From Diadophis punctatus similis (Eukaryota; Chordata; Lepidosauria; Squamata; Dipsadidae), in contig JALIGW010000002.1 in assembly GCA_023053685.1 (NCBI GenBank), positions 170,214,930-170,278,929 on the forward strand: a stretch of 64,000 bases of DNA, given 5' to 3'. Under the pieces are notes generated by a model that saw nothing but the letters and a program-made list of their open reading frames with translations, did no database searches and was not told where the DNA came from. Both the position numbers and the translations under genes were made by a program. This document shows positions 31,877 through 42,868 of this stretch, piece after piece. Within the stretch, counting starts at the first letter, position 1. Each line of letters starts with the position of its first letter.

Positions 31877-33829
31877 CTGACAGTATCAGACATTGGAAAT
31901 CTGACATGGGATTAGGTTGGGAGTTATCCATCTGATACCTTAGCAATCTTCTTATTGAGTTGACAGAGATAGTCTAAACTGATAGATAGCTATTAAATTA
32001 TTGGTAGATATCCGAATACACTACTGAAGAATTGGATAAATGTTTGTGGCTACACCAAGAACATATTGAGCCTACAGAAGGAACATCTCAGAAAACTAAA
32101 GGTCAGAAATATCCTATATGTGAAATCTCTTTTCATTTTTTTAAAAAAAGGAGAATGAAGCAAGTTTAAAAATTTGCAACCCAAAAATTGAACTCAAGTG
32201 GAAAAAGGTAGACATGAATCTCTAAATTCAAGTGAGTTTTTATCTTTATCTACTAATACTTAGTTTCCTTCTTTTGATTGTCCTTTTAATTTCTCTCCAG
32301 TTTTTCAGGCTAGATGTTTGGTTGTGGACTATTGCATGACACAGCAGAAACAAAAACTTGCAAAACAGTTTTTCCATTATTTCTGAAGGCTGACTTGCAA
32401 CTTATAAAAATACAAGGCAACATTCCAGGTTCTCACTTACACTAAGTAGTAATCCTAATAGTGGCTCATCTTACTTTTATTGTTCCTGATCCAGCCAAAT
32501 TTTGTTAGAAAAGTATGTTTCTGATATTTATTTGTTGTTTTGTTATTTTGGTTTGATTTGATTTGTTTTGTTTGTTTGTTTTTTTACATTCCAGACACTG
32601 AGAATTTTCTACCATCTGCCTTCAAAAGAAATGCTGTGGATCAAATTTTTACACTCAGTTTCATAACCTTTTGTAAGCCATTGGTCTCCAACATCAGAAT
32701 ACTAAAATGTGATCCGAGTAATACCTTGTAGGATGTGCAGAATACAAACGAAAACTGTAATTATTTGTCCTTGCCTATAGAAATCTAAAACATGCTTCAG
32801 AGCAGAAATGGAAATAGATTATCCTTTCAAAGCCAAATTCTTTATAAATTCCATACACAGAGACTTGGTTTCAAAGTAGAGTCAACGCTTAGCAACGGCT
32901 TATTTTCTGAGGTCATGTTACTTTGCTACACGGATGACTATGAATCAGTCTCATTATATACTGTCAGATATTAAAAGGACAAAGCAAACTGATAACCTTG
33001 ATTAGTCACAAAGCCCGAAAAAGAGCTAAAGGGATTTCTTTGCTCGTTTGAAGAGAAAACATATTCTTCTCAGCTCTGAGATAGTTCTTCAACAATCACT
33101 ATTTTTTTAAACAAAGACCTCTAACATTTATAAAGCCATTTTAAAGAGAAGCAAATATAATGTGTAATAATAGCACAACTCCAGACATACTAATCATAGA
33201 TGTTCTCCTTCTGAGAACATTTCTATATTGTTTCTTATTTTGCCCAACAAAAAAGTAATTTAACTCCTGCAGCCATCCCATGGCTTGTTTGGAGACAGTC
33301 CTCCATGAGCAGAGAAGGGTTCCATCAGAGATGCTTCACCTACCCCTTTCCATCTAAGAAAATCTCCCTAGTGTTCAGAGAGGGGGCACTTCAGAACTTC
33401 CAGTGAGGATTCATGGCGAACCAAATGTCCCTAAAGGACCAGGGGTGGCATTGCAGCAGAGATCGGCAACCAGCAAAATTTCTCCAGAAAAAGGAGAGAT
33501 CATGAGATCACCCACAGATACTCTGGACAGCTGCTCCTCATGAGTAGACTGCAGGAATGTTTTTGTGGTTGACCTGTGAGTCAAGAAGTTGGGAGTTCAA
33601 GGAATTCAACCAAACTCACAGCCCTAACGTTGCCTATACGGACATAAAGGTTTACCAAGCCTCATTTCTTAATCACTTTTGGAATTACTGTTTAATGGGT
33701 TTTCAACTATTAGAAACCTTTGGATCCACCAATTTTATACCATTCACTGAGTTTCTTTTATTCCTTTAAAAAAAGTTTTAAATATAAATTTCAGGACTTT
33801 AAAAAAAACCTTTGGGGCAGGGGATAAAT
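31877..33829. other. No recognisable gene
   Basis: AT-rich sequence. The moderately GC-richer patch 33,280-33,560 has no coding motif that I recognise. Confidence 0.4.
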
Positions 33830-34900
33830 AGCAAAAGAATGTTGATATAGAATGTTGATTATAAATGAACTAAAAGTCCATATGGATTTGAATAAGATTT
33901 TTGAAATTAATTATAAGATTCTGTCCCTTGGAAAAATGGTGTTGTTCTGAATTCCTTTTAAAAAACAGGATAGGGTGAGACTTTGAAGATTTGACACTAG
34001 AGGAACTAAAAGGAACTAAAGATTACAATAAAAGGATAAGGACACTTATATTTACTTATTAATACAGTGCAAAATATTTTAACTTTGAAGGATATTTGTT
34101 ACTATGGACTCAGAAGTTCATTTTAAGAATATCTGTTATTAGATACAGATTTTGTTTAAATGATAATTATGGAAGAGAAATAGGTTTTACCAGACAAAAC
34201 TAAGACTGCTCTGTAAGTGAATCTAAAAACAATAGGCTACAAGAATAATAGGGGGGGGGAGAATACTACAATGAACATACAAATGGATCCAGTTGAAGTT
34301 TTAATAAATAAAATAAAATAAATAGTAATTAAAAGAACAAACCAGAAATGACTTGGATAGTTTTCCTATTGTGGATTTACAAAAGAGATCTCTTAGTGTT
34401 TTGAAAGGTTTTGTGAAAAGGGGCAAAGAAAAAATGAAAAGAAATCAAGTTGTAAGAAATTATTTGAAGGAATTAAAGATCAAGATAGTTAAAAGTAAAA
34501 GGAAGAACTATACAGTTGGTTTATTTGATCAAGATGACAATAGATATGTGGTTATCTGTGGTAACACTTAATGTACATTTGCTGACCAGTACTGAATGAC
34601 GAGGCTTTAAAGATTTGTTTATAGATAAGAGATGAGATATGAGAAAAATAAATCATTTGTTTTATTTTAAGAAACGATTAAAACTTACTAAAAAATGTAT
34701 ACTTGTTCTGAAATAATTTCTTTATATATTTCTTTTTTTAAAAAATTACTATATCCTTATTTTTTTATTTCATTTCTATTTTGGTTCCTATTTTTTTCTT
34801 TTCTGTGCTTCTATTTTTTTATTCTTTTCCTTTTTTAGTTTTTATCTTTAAAATTGTTATGTTTAATAACATTATTGTTAAAAAAATAAAAAGGCCATAT
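33830..34900 (+). repeat. Probable A-tailed retroposon relic (unclassified)
   Basis: An A-rich stretch contains a 72-codon frame at 34,353-34,571 (lysine-rich, ending LFDQDDNRYVVICGNT) that I do not recognise. A T/A-rich 3' part ends in AATAAAAAGG at about 34,885. A phrase at 33,880 (AAGATTTTTGAAATTAATTA) recurs at 62,955, hinting at a dispersed family, perhaps L1-related. Confidence 0.3.
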
Positions 34901-37509
34901 AAAGATGGAATTCATCAGTTTAGAATTTCCTAGGTCCAAAGCTTGACATATCCCCTCAAGTGCCCCAAAATCTAGACTAAGCAAATTAGACTAATATAAC
35001 AAAAAAAATTAAATGCTTCTCAATGCTATCCCATCAGCCCACCTATTTATGTGCAGAACGTGGAATACAGAGGGAGATCTATCATGCCAATTCCCATTTG
35101 GATTGCTCTCAAAGTTATACACAAAGTGAATTGCATTCCCCCACCTCCTCAAATTAATTTGCTTTAATTACCCATTCATCAGCTGCATGGTATCAATGTA
35201 TTTGGGCTATAAATGATAGTTAGTAATGAGGCATCAGAAGACTTTTGATGAGTGAACTATAAAAATAATCATGACACAATAATAATTAGGATTTATTTAT
35301 CATGATGATAAAACACTAGTCTTGTCATATTTACAAAGTGACTTTGAAGGAACTTTTAAAGAGGATATAGAGAACACTTTCCTTTTGCTTGCAATAACCA
35401 TAACCATTATTGATAGTGCTCTTAAAATGGCAGGTACACAGAAGCAGAGGCTGTTGTTTCATGCCAAATTTGTTTTATGGTGTCATCTATTTCTGATATT
35501 TAAGAGGGCACTGCTCATTTGCAACATTAACCAATGTGATTTATGTACATTTTAAAAGATTACTACATTTAAATGTTTTCGGCAGTTCATTTTTACTATG
35601 TACTTTGTTCCAGTGTAATCAATGTAGTCTCTTTTCTGCAGCTCAGGCTGCAGCACAAACCCAGTTTGCTTTTTATAGCAAAATCAATATCAGAATTAAT
35701 GGATGTCAAAGAAAGCAAACTGTTAGGAATACAGAAAGGTCAAAAGCTTCCCCCCCCCCGTATTGATTTCACGAGCGTTAGTTTGCCTACCTGCATATAC
35801 TGTTTTTATCTGATAAGTGAGAGGCGAACACGTTTTGCTCAATGGATCTTATGTGATTATCATCCTAATCCCAATACACTGTTGTGCATCCCAAAACATC
35901 CAAAAGAAAGGAGTTGGAGGCCAGAAAACCAAATAGTTGGCCTTCCCCATTAAAATCCTGGACAGTAATATCATCAATCGCAGTGTGGACTGCAATTTGT
36001 AGATTGAAGGCTTTCTCTGTGGTGGCACCTCTTTGCTGAAATGCTGTAACTCCTTTCAAGAACTTATTGACAAAGACTGTAAAAAATAAAGCAAGCCATC
36101 CATCCAATCACCAGGCCATCATAAGATTTTCCATGAGCTTAAATAGCTATATTCTGAGTGTGTCTCAGCATACTACATATGCACATTAATCTCATACAGG
36201 TCATTGGGGTATGGACAATAAGCATGTTGCTATTGAAGGACAGCATGTGAAGGTAGTGTCTAGATTAGCTAGCATGCAATGAGGTAATGAGGTAATGTGT
36301 CATACTGACCAAAATGTCTAAAATTTAGCAGTATTTTTCTTACCGCTGGCAGGGAATGCTGATATGACTAAGAATGATAGCTTTCTCTTCCTTTTAGCTG
36401 CATTAATGTGCATTCCTTAGTCTTGAATTGGCAAAAAAAAAGCGAAGATAAATCTAGTCACTGTGCTATAATCAGCCTCAAAAGATCCTCCATTCTGGTA
36501 GCCTATCACTTCTTTTGGAAGACCAATAGACCCCTACAAAAATGGATCCGCTAATTATGTTGGTGGGCGGAGAATGTGTGTCAGGTTAAATATGAATGAG
36601 CTTCTATGGCATAATGAGAGTGCTGACTTGTGTCATCTCAGGAATATCTCCTACCCCAACAATTTGTCAGATAAGCTAATTTTTTTGACATAGATTTACT
36701 AGTCTTCCTGTCACTTAAGCTAGAAAAGGAAACTGACAGGAATCTTGTCAATTTTAGCTCCCAAATCAGAAAGCCTTGCAGAGGAACAGTAGTGCTGGAA
36801 GTCAGTGGTAGTACAACATGCAGTATGCAAAATGTATTCAAAATTGCATGACCGTACACTTTTGATACTATAAGTATACAGTAAAACAAAAAGAGATAAA
36901 GTCATGATTCAGTACTTCTGAATGAATATGGATTAAATACAAAAGTAAATGGCCAACACACACACAAAAGTACATTGAAGTGGTTTAGTAGAGATAACGA
37001 ATGTGGGTTGAATAGCAAAACAAACATAAGAAAAAATGAACAGTTTGACAGGAGGTGGAAGGCAGGAAATGTTTGGTTAAATGAAGTTGATGTGATCCTG
37101 GGAATGAGAGACTTTTAAAAGTGTAAAGAACATAAGGCAAAGTATAAAGCAATGTATAGATCTGATGAAAGCAAGGGCAGTTTGCAAGAATAAAAATACA
37201 GGTGAACAACATTGCTACAAAGAAGTTTTAGTTACATCTGTTTTATTTATCCAATTTATTGAATTTCATTTTTTTATTTATTGCTATATTTCTGAAGTTT
37301 AAATAAACCTGCTTAAGGAATAGTATGATTTGGCAAGTAATATAGTTGTAACTATCACAACTAGTTATTGGTTTGCTTTGAGTATATCTTTAGAATATTA
37401 TAAATCCAAACAATCAGGAAATTAAAAAAAGGGGGGGGCAGAATAATGGTACATGGAAAGTGAGAAAGATAGCCTTTTAATTCCTTACCTTGGTCGCAAA
37501 GAAAACACC
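34901..37509. other. No recognisable gene
   Basis: Largely unique AT-rich sequence with no identifiable repeats, coding motifs or RNA genes. Part of it (about 35,020-35,260) contains TTAATTTGCTTTAATTA and could be conserved non-coding DNA, untested. Confidence 0.4.
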
Positions 37510-37517
37510 CTCTAAGT

Positions 37518-37941
37518 CAGTGATGGCAAACCTATGGCACGGGTGCCACAGGTGGCACGTGGAGCCATATCTGCCGGCACACGAGCTGTTGCCCTAGCTC
37601 AGTTCCAGCGCGCATGTGCGTGCCTGCCAGCTGATTTTTGGCTCACGCAGAGACTCTAGGAAGGCGATTTCGGCCTCCAGAGGGCCTCCGGGGTGACGGG
37701 GGGAGTGTTTTTGCCCTCCCCAAACTCCAAGAAAGCCTCTGGAGCCTGGGGAGGGCAAAAAACGGGCCTACTGGGCCCACTGGAAGTCGAGAAACGGGGA
37801 GTGGGAGATGTCACGTACGCATGCGCAGGGGGGTGGGGTGAGTGGGGGGCTTTGAATTATGGGTGTGGGCACGCATGTGCATGCGATAGCGCACGCACAC
37901 ACTATTTCGGCACCCGAGAAAAAAAAGGTTCACCATCACTG
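37518..37941. mobile_element. hAT-type MITE (CAGTGATGGCAAACC ends)
   Basis: The ends CAGTGATGGCAAACCTATGG and GGTTCACCATCACTG are inverted repeats. The flanks CTCTAAGT (37,510-37,517) and CTTTAAGT (37,942-37,949) differ at one base, a decayed 8 bp duplication. The interior is CpG-rich with GCATGTGCGTGC-like words. No transposase. Confidence 0.9.
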
Positions 37942-37949
37942 CTTTAAGT

Positions 37950-38987
37950 GACTGAAACAAGAAATGGTAAAAGTAATCATGAAGTCATTTTTTTCGACCA
38001 TTAAAAAACTAACTTTCTAGAGATGTCCCTGATTTTTCTTCCACTTGGGCACAGACAATATAAACTATTTTTGCTGAAAACGGATCTTCAAATGATCAGA
38101 AGCAATTTTACAAGTGGGCCTTCATATCATTTTGAATGAATTATATTAACATCTTGCCCTTTCTCCTGCCACAAAATACATTAATGTTGTTATGATGTTT
38201 TACTTCAACACAAGATTGATATGGAGTCTGAGCATCCATAATTAGATAATAATCTCACAGCATACATTCTATTATTGTTTTATTATTTAATGGTTGCTTA
38301 TTTCAAGAGCTTTTCTAGTTCATTAATTGCTTCAACTGTAAATAATGGTGACAGGATATGACTGGTATGGCTGACTGTATGTATAAGGTTTGACCTTATA
38401 TTTGAAAGTTTTACTTTAAAATAGAAGGTGGCAAATTTCAGTATAAGGCACAAATCAGTCAAAATTAAGCAGACTGGTCAATTTCATTTTCCAGAAGGGT
38501 AGCCATGCTAGCCTGTTGCAACAGAATCAACAAAATGTCTTTTGAAGCACATTCTTCAATTTTTCTTACAAATGGAATTTAAAAGTAATCAGTGCTGAAT
38601 AGATTAAATTCTAAATGTTTCATAAATCAGTGTTCTGTTTTTTTGTATCACTTATAATGTTAAGCACACTAGAAGCTTTTCCCTCTGTTTGTTACCCTCC
38701 TTCCCTCCAGACCTAAAGAATGGCTCACAGCCACATTTCAGACAGCAGGATGGTTTCTCAATAGCCTCAGGATTGGAGGCAGAAAAAGAAATGTCCAATT
38801 TTGCTGAAGGCATAAATAGGCTGTACACGCAGCTGAGTCATCACTTATTGATGATAATAAGGACCAAGAATTCCATTACTAGGCAACACAGTCTTAAAGA
38901 GTGGCATTATGTGACCATGTTGACTTTTGATGGCCATTGTGGCAATCCCAGTCGTTAAGTGAATCCTGCATGGGAATTTATCATATA
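37950..38987. other. No recognisable gene; old repeat traces
   Basis: GGTAGCCATGCTAGCCTGTT near 38,500 resembles a widespread reptile retroposon phrase. GTCGTTAAGTGAATCC at about 38,952 resembles the interior of the element at 28,903-29,303. Confidence 0.35.
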
Positions 38988-39342
38988 CAGATAGTCTTCA
39001 TTCAGCGACTGTTTGAAGTTATGATGGTAATGAACAAGGGGACTATTTCTCATAGTTGCAGGGATCACATTATCTCTGCAGTTGTGTTATTGTGATTTGA
39101 GTGCTTGGCACGTGGCTCACAATTATGATGTCATGATATCCCCCAGTCACATGATTGCCATTTATGACCTCCAAATGGCTTCCCTGTTGACTTTGCTATG
39201 TGGGAAGCCAGCAGTGAAGGTCACAAACGGCAATCATGTGACAGTGGGATATCATGACATCATAATTGTGAGCCAAATGCCAAACTCTGCCCTTGTTCAT
39301 TATCATGATAACTTCAAGCAGTCGCTGAATGAAGACTACCTG
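38988..39342. mobile_element. Fold-back (hairpin) DNA element, 355 bp
   Basis: 38,988-39,040 (CAGATAGTCTTCATTCAGCG...) pairs with 39,290-39,342 (...CGCTGAATGAAGACTACCTG). 39,106-39,188 (CTCACAATTATGATGTCATG...) pairs with 39,211-39,289. TA flanks both sides. Almost the whole element is self-complementary apart from an extra 65 bases in the left arm. Confidence 0.85.
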
Positions 39343-39360
39343 TATCTGATAAATGCCCAT

Positions 39361-39735
39361 GACTGAGACTGAGCTTGGCCAGTCTGGCGAAGAGAAGGAC
39401 CAGGGATGACATGATAGCAGTGTTCCAATACTTGAGGGGATGCCACAGAGAGGAGGGGGGGTCAGGCTGTTCTCTATGGCACCAGAAAGCCAGACAAGGA
39501 ATAATGGATGGAAGCTGACCAAGGAGAGATTCAACTTGGAAGTGAGGAGAAACTTTCTGATGGTGAGAGAGATCAACCAGTGGAACAGCTTGCCAGCGGA
39601 GGTTGTGAGAGCCCCAACACTTGCAACCTTCAAGGAAAGACTGGACTGCCATCTGTCTCAAATGGTGTAGGAACTCCTGCTTGAGCAGGGGGTTGGACTA
39701 GATGACCTACAAGGTCCCTTCCAACTCTAATAATA
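39361..39735 (+). pseudogene. CR1 LINE 3' end fragment
   Basis: The plus frame reads FNLEVRRNFLMVREINQWNS, then LPAEVVRAPTLATFKERLDC, then the terminus GGTTGGACTAGATGACCTAC and an (AAATCT)n tail. An upstream frame change lies near 39,465 in a G-run. Dead copy inserted 18 bp after the fold-back. Confidence 0.9.
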
Positions 39736-40717
39736 AATCTAAATCTAAATCATTGCCAAGTAAAATTACAATGTGGCTAGCATGAGGGGAAAATTTTGTC
39801 TGTTTGTTGTTTGTTTGTTTTCCAGTAGAAATACAGTCCTAAGGAAAGGTGACAAGGATAGGGTTATTTCCTTTAAAATTAGGACTCCATCATGAAATGG
39901 TGACTTTCTCTCAACATTTCTGATACTTCCATTTCCTCAATTTAGTTTTCTGTAGTGACAATGGGATAACAAATTCTATTTAGCAATCTTTTTCCTGAAC
40001 TGTAGTAACATGAATAGATATGCAATAAGATAATGGGGTCCTATTACCACTCTAAGTCTGGACATCTTACCAAATGTTGAACCAGATACAAAAAGCTTCC
40101 ATGTTTACTTGCTTTAGAATAGAAAGTTAGGCCAGGATTTCAACCAAAATCAATTCTAGCTGCTCAGTGGAGGCCATCTTTTGATTATGATATACTGTAT
40201 TTATAATCCTCTGGAACAATCCTGGAATGAGTAAACAACATTGGAAACCGTGTGCATTGGCAGATGCCCATAGCAGCTGCAAGCTATGGCATGCTAAGCA
40301 AAATATTGTGCTGCTTTGAAGTACAATATTATTAAGACTTCCTAACTGCTCCTCTCTGTAGTTATCTGAATTTTTCCCTAAAATAAGAACACTAGTAAAT
40401 TCCGTTCAGATATTCAAATGTCACCAATGATTAAAAAAAATGAGGAGCTTGGCCCTTTGAACTAACTTGGGTTAACCTTCCCATTGATAAAATAAATGCA
40501 ACTTCCAATTCAGTTGGTTTTTGTACTCAGAAAGAGAGGGAAATTTTCAGAAGCAACAAGATTGCTGTAAAATCAAGGCAACGAAAAAGACTTACTTTCT
40601 CAATCTTTCCTAAAACCCAATCTTATATAAGTACATTCTCAGAGAACAGTATTATAAAACAAAAGAGGATTGCAATTACAGCAGTTTACTGTCAGGGCCA
40701 AGTCTGAACTACAATAT
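39736..40717. other. No recognisable gene
   Basis: AT-rich sequence, no motif recognised. Confidence 0.4.
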
Positions 40718-40725
40718 TACCTCTT

Positions 40726-41832
40726 CAGTGGTGGGATTCAAACAAATTTACTGCCGATTCTGTGGGCATGGCAGGGTGGGCGTGGCAGGGTGGTCATGTG
40801 ACTGAGTGGGTGTGACCAACTCAACATCACTCATGGCAAGGTGGGGCGACGCAGGCGGGCCGATGCTGCAGAGACAGGGCAATTTCTAGTACCATTCCGA
40901 GCCCCTTCCCCCCACCCTCTCGGGCTGACAAAATAAAAGCCGATCTAAAGAGCATGACTGCCTGCCGAGCCTGCCTGGCGCATGCTGGCAAAAGGAGGCT
41001 GGGGGAGGGAAAGAGAAGGGCTGATGGAAACACCCTGTTTTCCACCTACATTTGCACTGGATCGTGATGGCGAGGGGGGGGAAACGAAAAAAGCCTGCTC
41101 AGTCCGTATTGTACGTACTCACCAGCACAATGAAGAATCTCTCTTCCAGCTTGCCGGTTTGGGCATTGGGAGTTTGAGGAGTAGATTGAGCTCCCGGACT
41201 TGCTGCTGCATGGCTCCAAGCCCGGTTCTGGCTGCAATGTCCAATTTTCTTCCACGCTCGTGCGAGGAAGCCAGGGAGCTTAGTGGCAGCATATTGCAAT
41301 TTTCATGCCTTAACAAGCCCACTGGTGGCCTCAGTGCGCCTTTCCTTCCCGTGGAAAATTTTGGGGGGTTGCGCACATGGGCCGCTGGGGGAATCAGTGC
41401 CTGGAATGAGAGGGGAGCACAGGTTGACTGGGTGGGGAAGGCCGGTACTTCCAGCACCCATGAGAAACCCAGGCTTGGAGCAGTTTTGGAGCTTGTTAAG
41501 GAGGACCGCTCCTCCGCCCCAGCCATGCATTTTCAAGCCCATGCCTGAGCAGCAAGCAGGCGGGTGGGGTGAGTGGATGGGCAAGCTGGTGGGTGGGGTG
41601 AGCAGGCAGGTGGGGCGAGTGGGCAGGTGGGGCGAGTGGGCAGGCAGGGGCAAGCGGTGAGCAGGAGGGCAGGGCAAGTGGATGGTTGGGCAGGGGTGAG
41701 CAGGTGGGCAGTGTGAGCGGGCAGGTGAGGGCAGGGCCAGCCAGTGGTGGGATTTGCCAGTTCTCCAAACTGCTCAAAATGTTCGCTATCAGTTCGCCCG
41801 AACCAGTGCGAACCGGCTGAATACCACCTCTG
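40726..41832. mobile_element. Large hAT-type non-autonomous element (1.1 kb), perfect 8 bp duplication
   Basis: TACCTCTT is duplicated exactly at 40,718-40,725 and 41,833-41,840. The ends CAGTGGTGGGATTCAAAC and GAATACCACCTCTG match the short MITEs elsewhere in the window. The GC-rich interior (about 41,000-41,750) includes a minisatellite. Long frames in the interior (for example around 40,982-41,548) have no transposase motif and probably reflect base composition. It is the longest member of this family here. Confidence 0.9.
41555..41750 (+). repeat. GC-rich minisatellite (GGGTGGGGYGAGYGGGCRGG-like)
   Basis: Irregular units of roughly 15-20 bp built from GGTGGGG, GAGTGGGCAGG and GAGCAGG, inside the 1.1 kb hAT element. 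G-quadruplex-prone. Confidence 0.85.
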
Positions 41833-41840
41833 TACCTCTT

Positions 41841-42636
41841 CCCCAAAAGGGTAACTAAGCCAAATATTAGAAATTATTTTATATCTATATATCCTATAGA
41901 AATCTTTACAATAAATTGGCTGGATTCATACTCTGAATACATGATAAGAATATATAGTACTATGCTTAAGCCTAAATTAGCCTGATCTTCTTTCAGATAT
42001 TACACTCCTAAAGTACAGGCAGTGCTACATGTGCTTTACATTAAGGGCAACTGGACTGGAACTAACGGAGGCAAAAAAAAAATGCTTACCCAGAGGAAAA
42101 TTTATGCAGATACAGCAAGCCATGTGGGTTATGAAGGCCTTCTTACTGTGAACAATAAAAGCAGAAAAGAGTTCAAAAGTAATTATTAAGTGCATATATA
42201 TTCCTATTCACCATATTATTTGTTTTTGGAATATGCAATGTTATCTGAAGCTCAGAAAAAGAGTAGGAAGCTGTAAATAAAATATCATGGAGGCAGACAA
42301 AATAAGAAAAAGAAAGGGAAAAAGACTTAAATGAGCTTATACCAAAACCATTCGCCCTGTTCCTTTCTATCTTTACATACCATCCTTGTTTCTACTGCAT
42401 CTACACATGGTTGTCCAGCTTTGGGTAGTTCACCAATTGAAGCCTTAGCTAGACCAAGGAGCACTGAGGATGGTCCCACAAACCCTTGCCATCTCCCATA
42501 TGGATTACTGTGATTCATATAACATGAGGCTGCCCTTGAAGATGGCCCAGAAACAAGGACAGCTGATTGCATGCTCACTGGGGACTCTTTTTTTTTACTG
42601 CCTAGGTAATTCACAAAAGCAGCCAATAAAACATAA
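41841..42636. other. No recognisable gene
   Basis: Unassigned sequence; frames around 42,330-42,640 are largely the reversed copy of the following SINE or lack motifs. Confidence 0.4.
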
Positions 42637-42868
42637 ATGTAGTTTGGTCTAGTGGGTAAGACATCGAGCTGGAAAGTGAAAGCCCATGAGTTATGTAGTT
42701 CCATCTTAGCCATGAAAGCCAACTGTGTGACCTTGGACGAGTCACTCTCTTTCAGCCCAACCCACCTCACAGAGTTGCTGTTGTGGGAAGAGGAAGGCAT
42801 ATCAGATATGTTTGCCATCTTGAGTTATTTACAGAAATAATAAAGGTGGGTTACAAATACAATAAAAA
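42637..42868 (+). mobile_element. Sauria-type SINE with Bov-B-like 3' end
   Basis: The head TTTGGTCTAGTGGGTAAGAC is tRNA-like. The middle GTGACCTTGGACGAGTCACT and the 3' half CCACCTCACAGAGTTGCTG, ... TTGAGTTATTTACAGAAATA, end in an A-rich TACAATAAAAAAATAAA tail. The 3' half resembles Bov-B, the LINE that mobilises this SINE class in squamates (established). Confidence 0.85.

Noticed and set aside
40982..41660. Several overlapping frames of 120-190 codons, possible gene
   Set aside because: GC-rich, stop-poor interior of a hAT-type non-autonomous element; open on both strands, no domain motif, no splice context.
42327..42818. 163-codon minus-strand frame
   Set aside because: Half of it is antisense to a Sauria-type SINE; no recognisable domain in the remainder.
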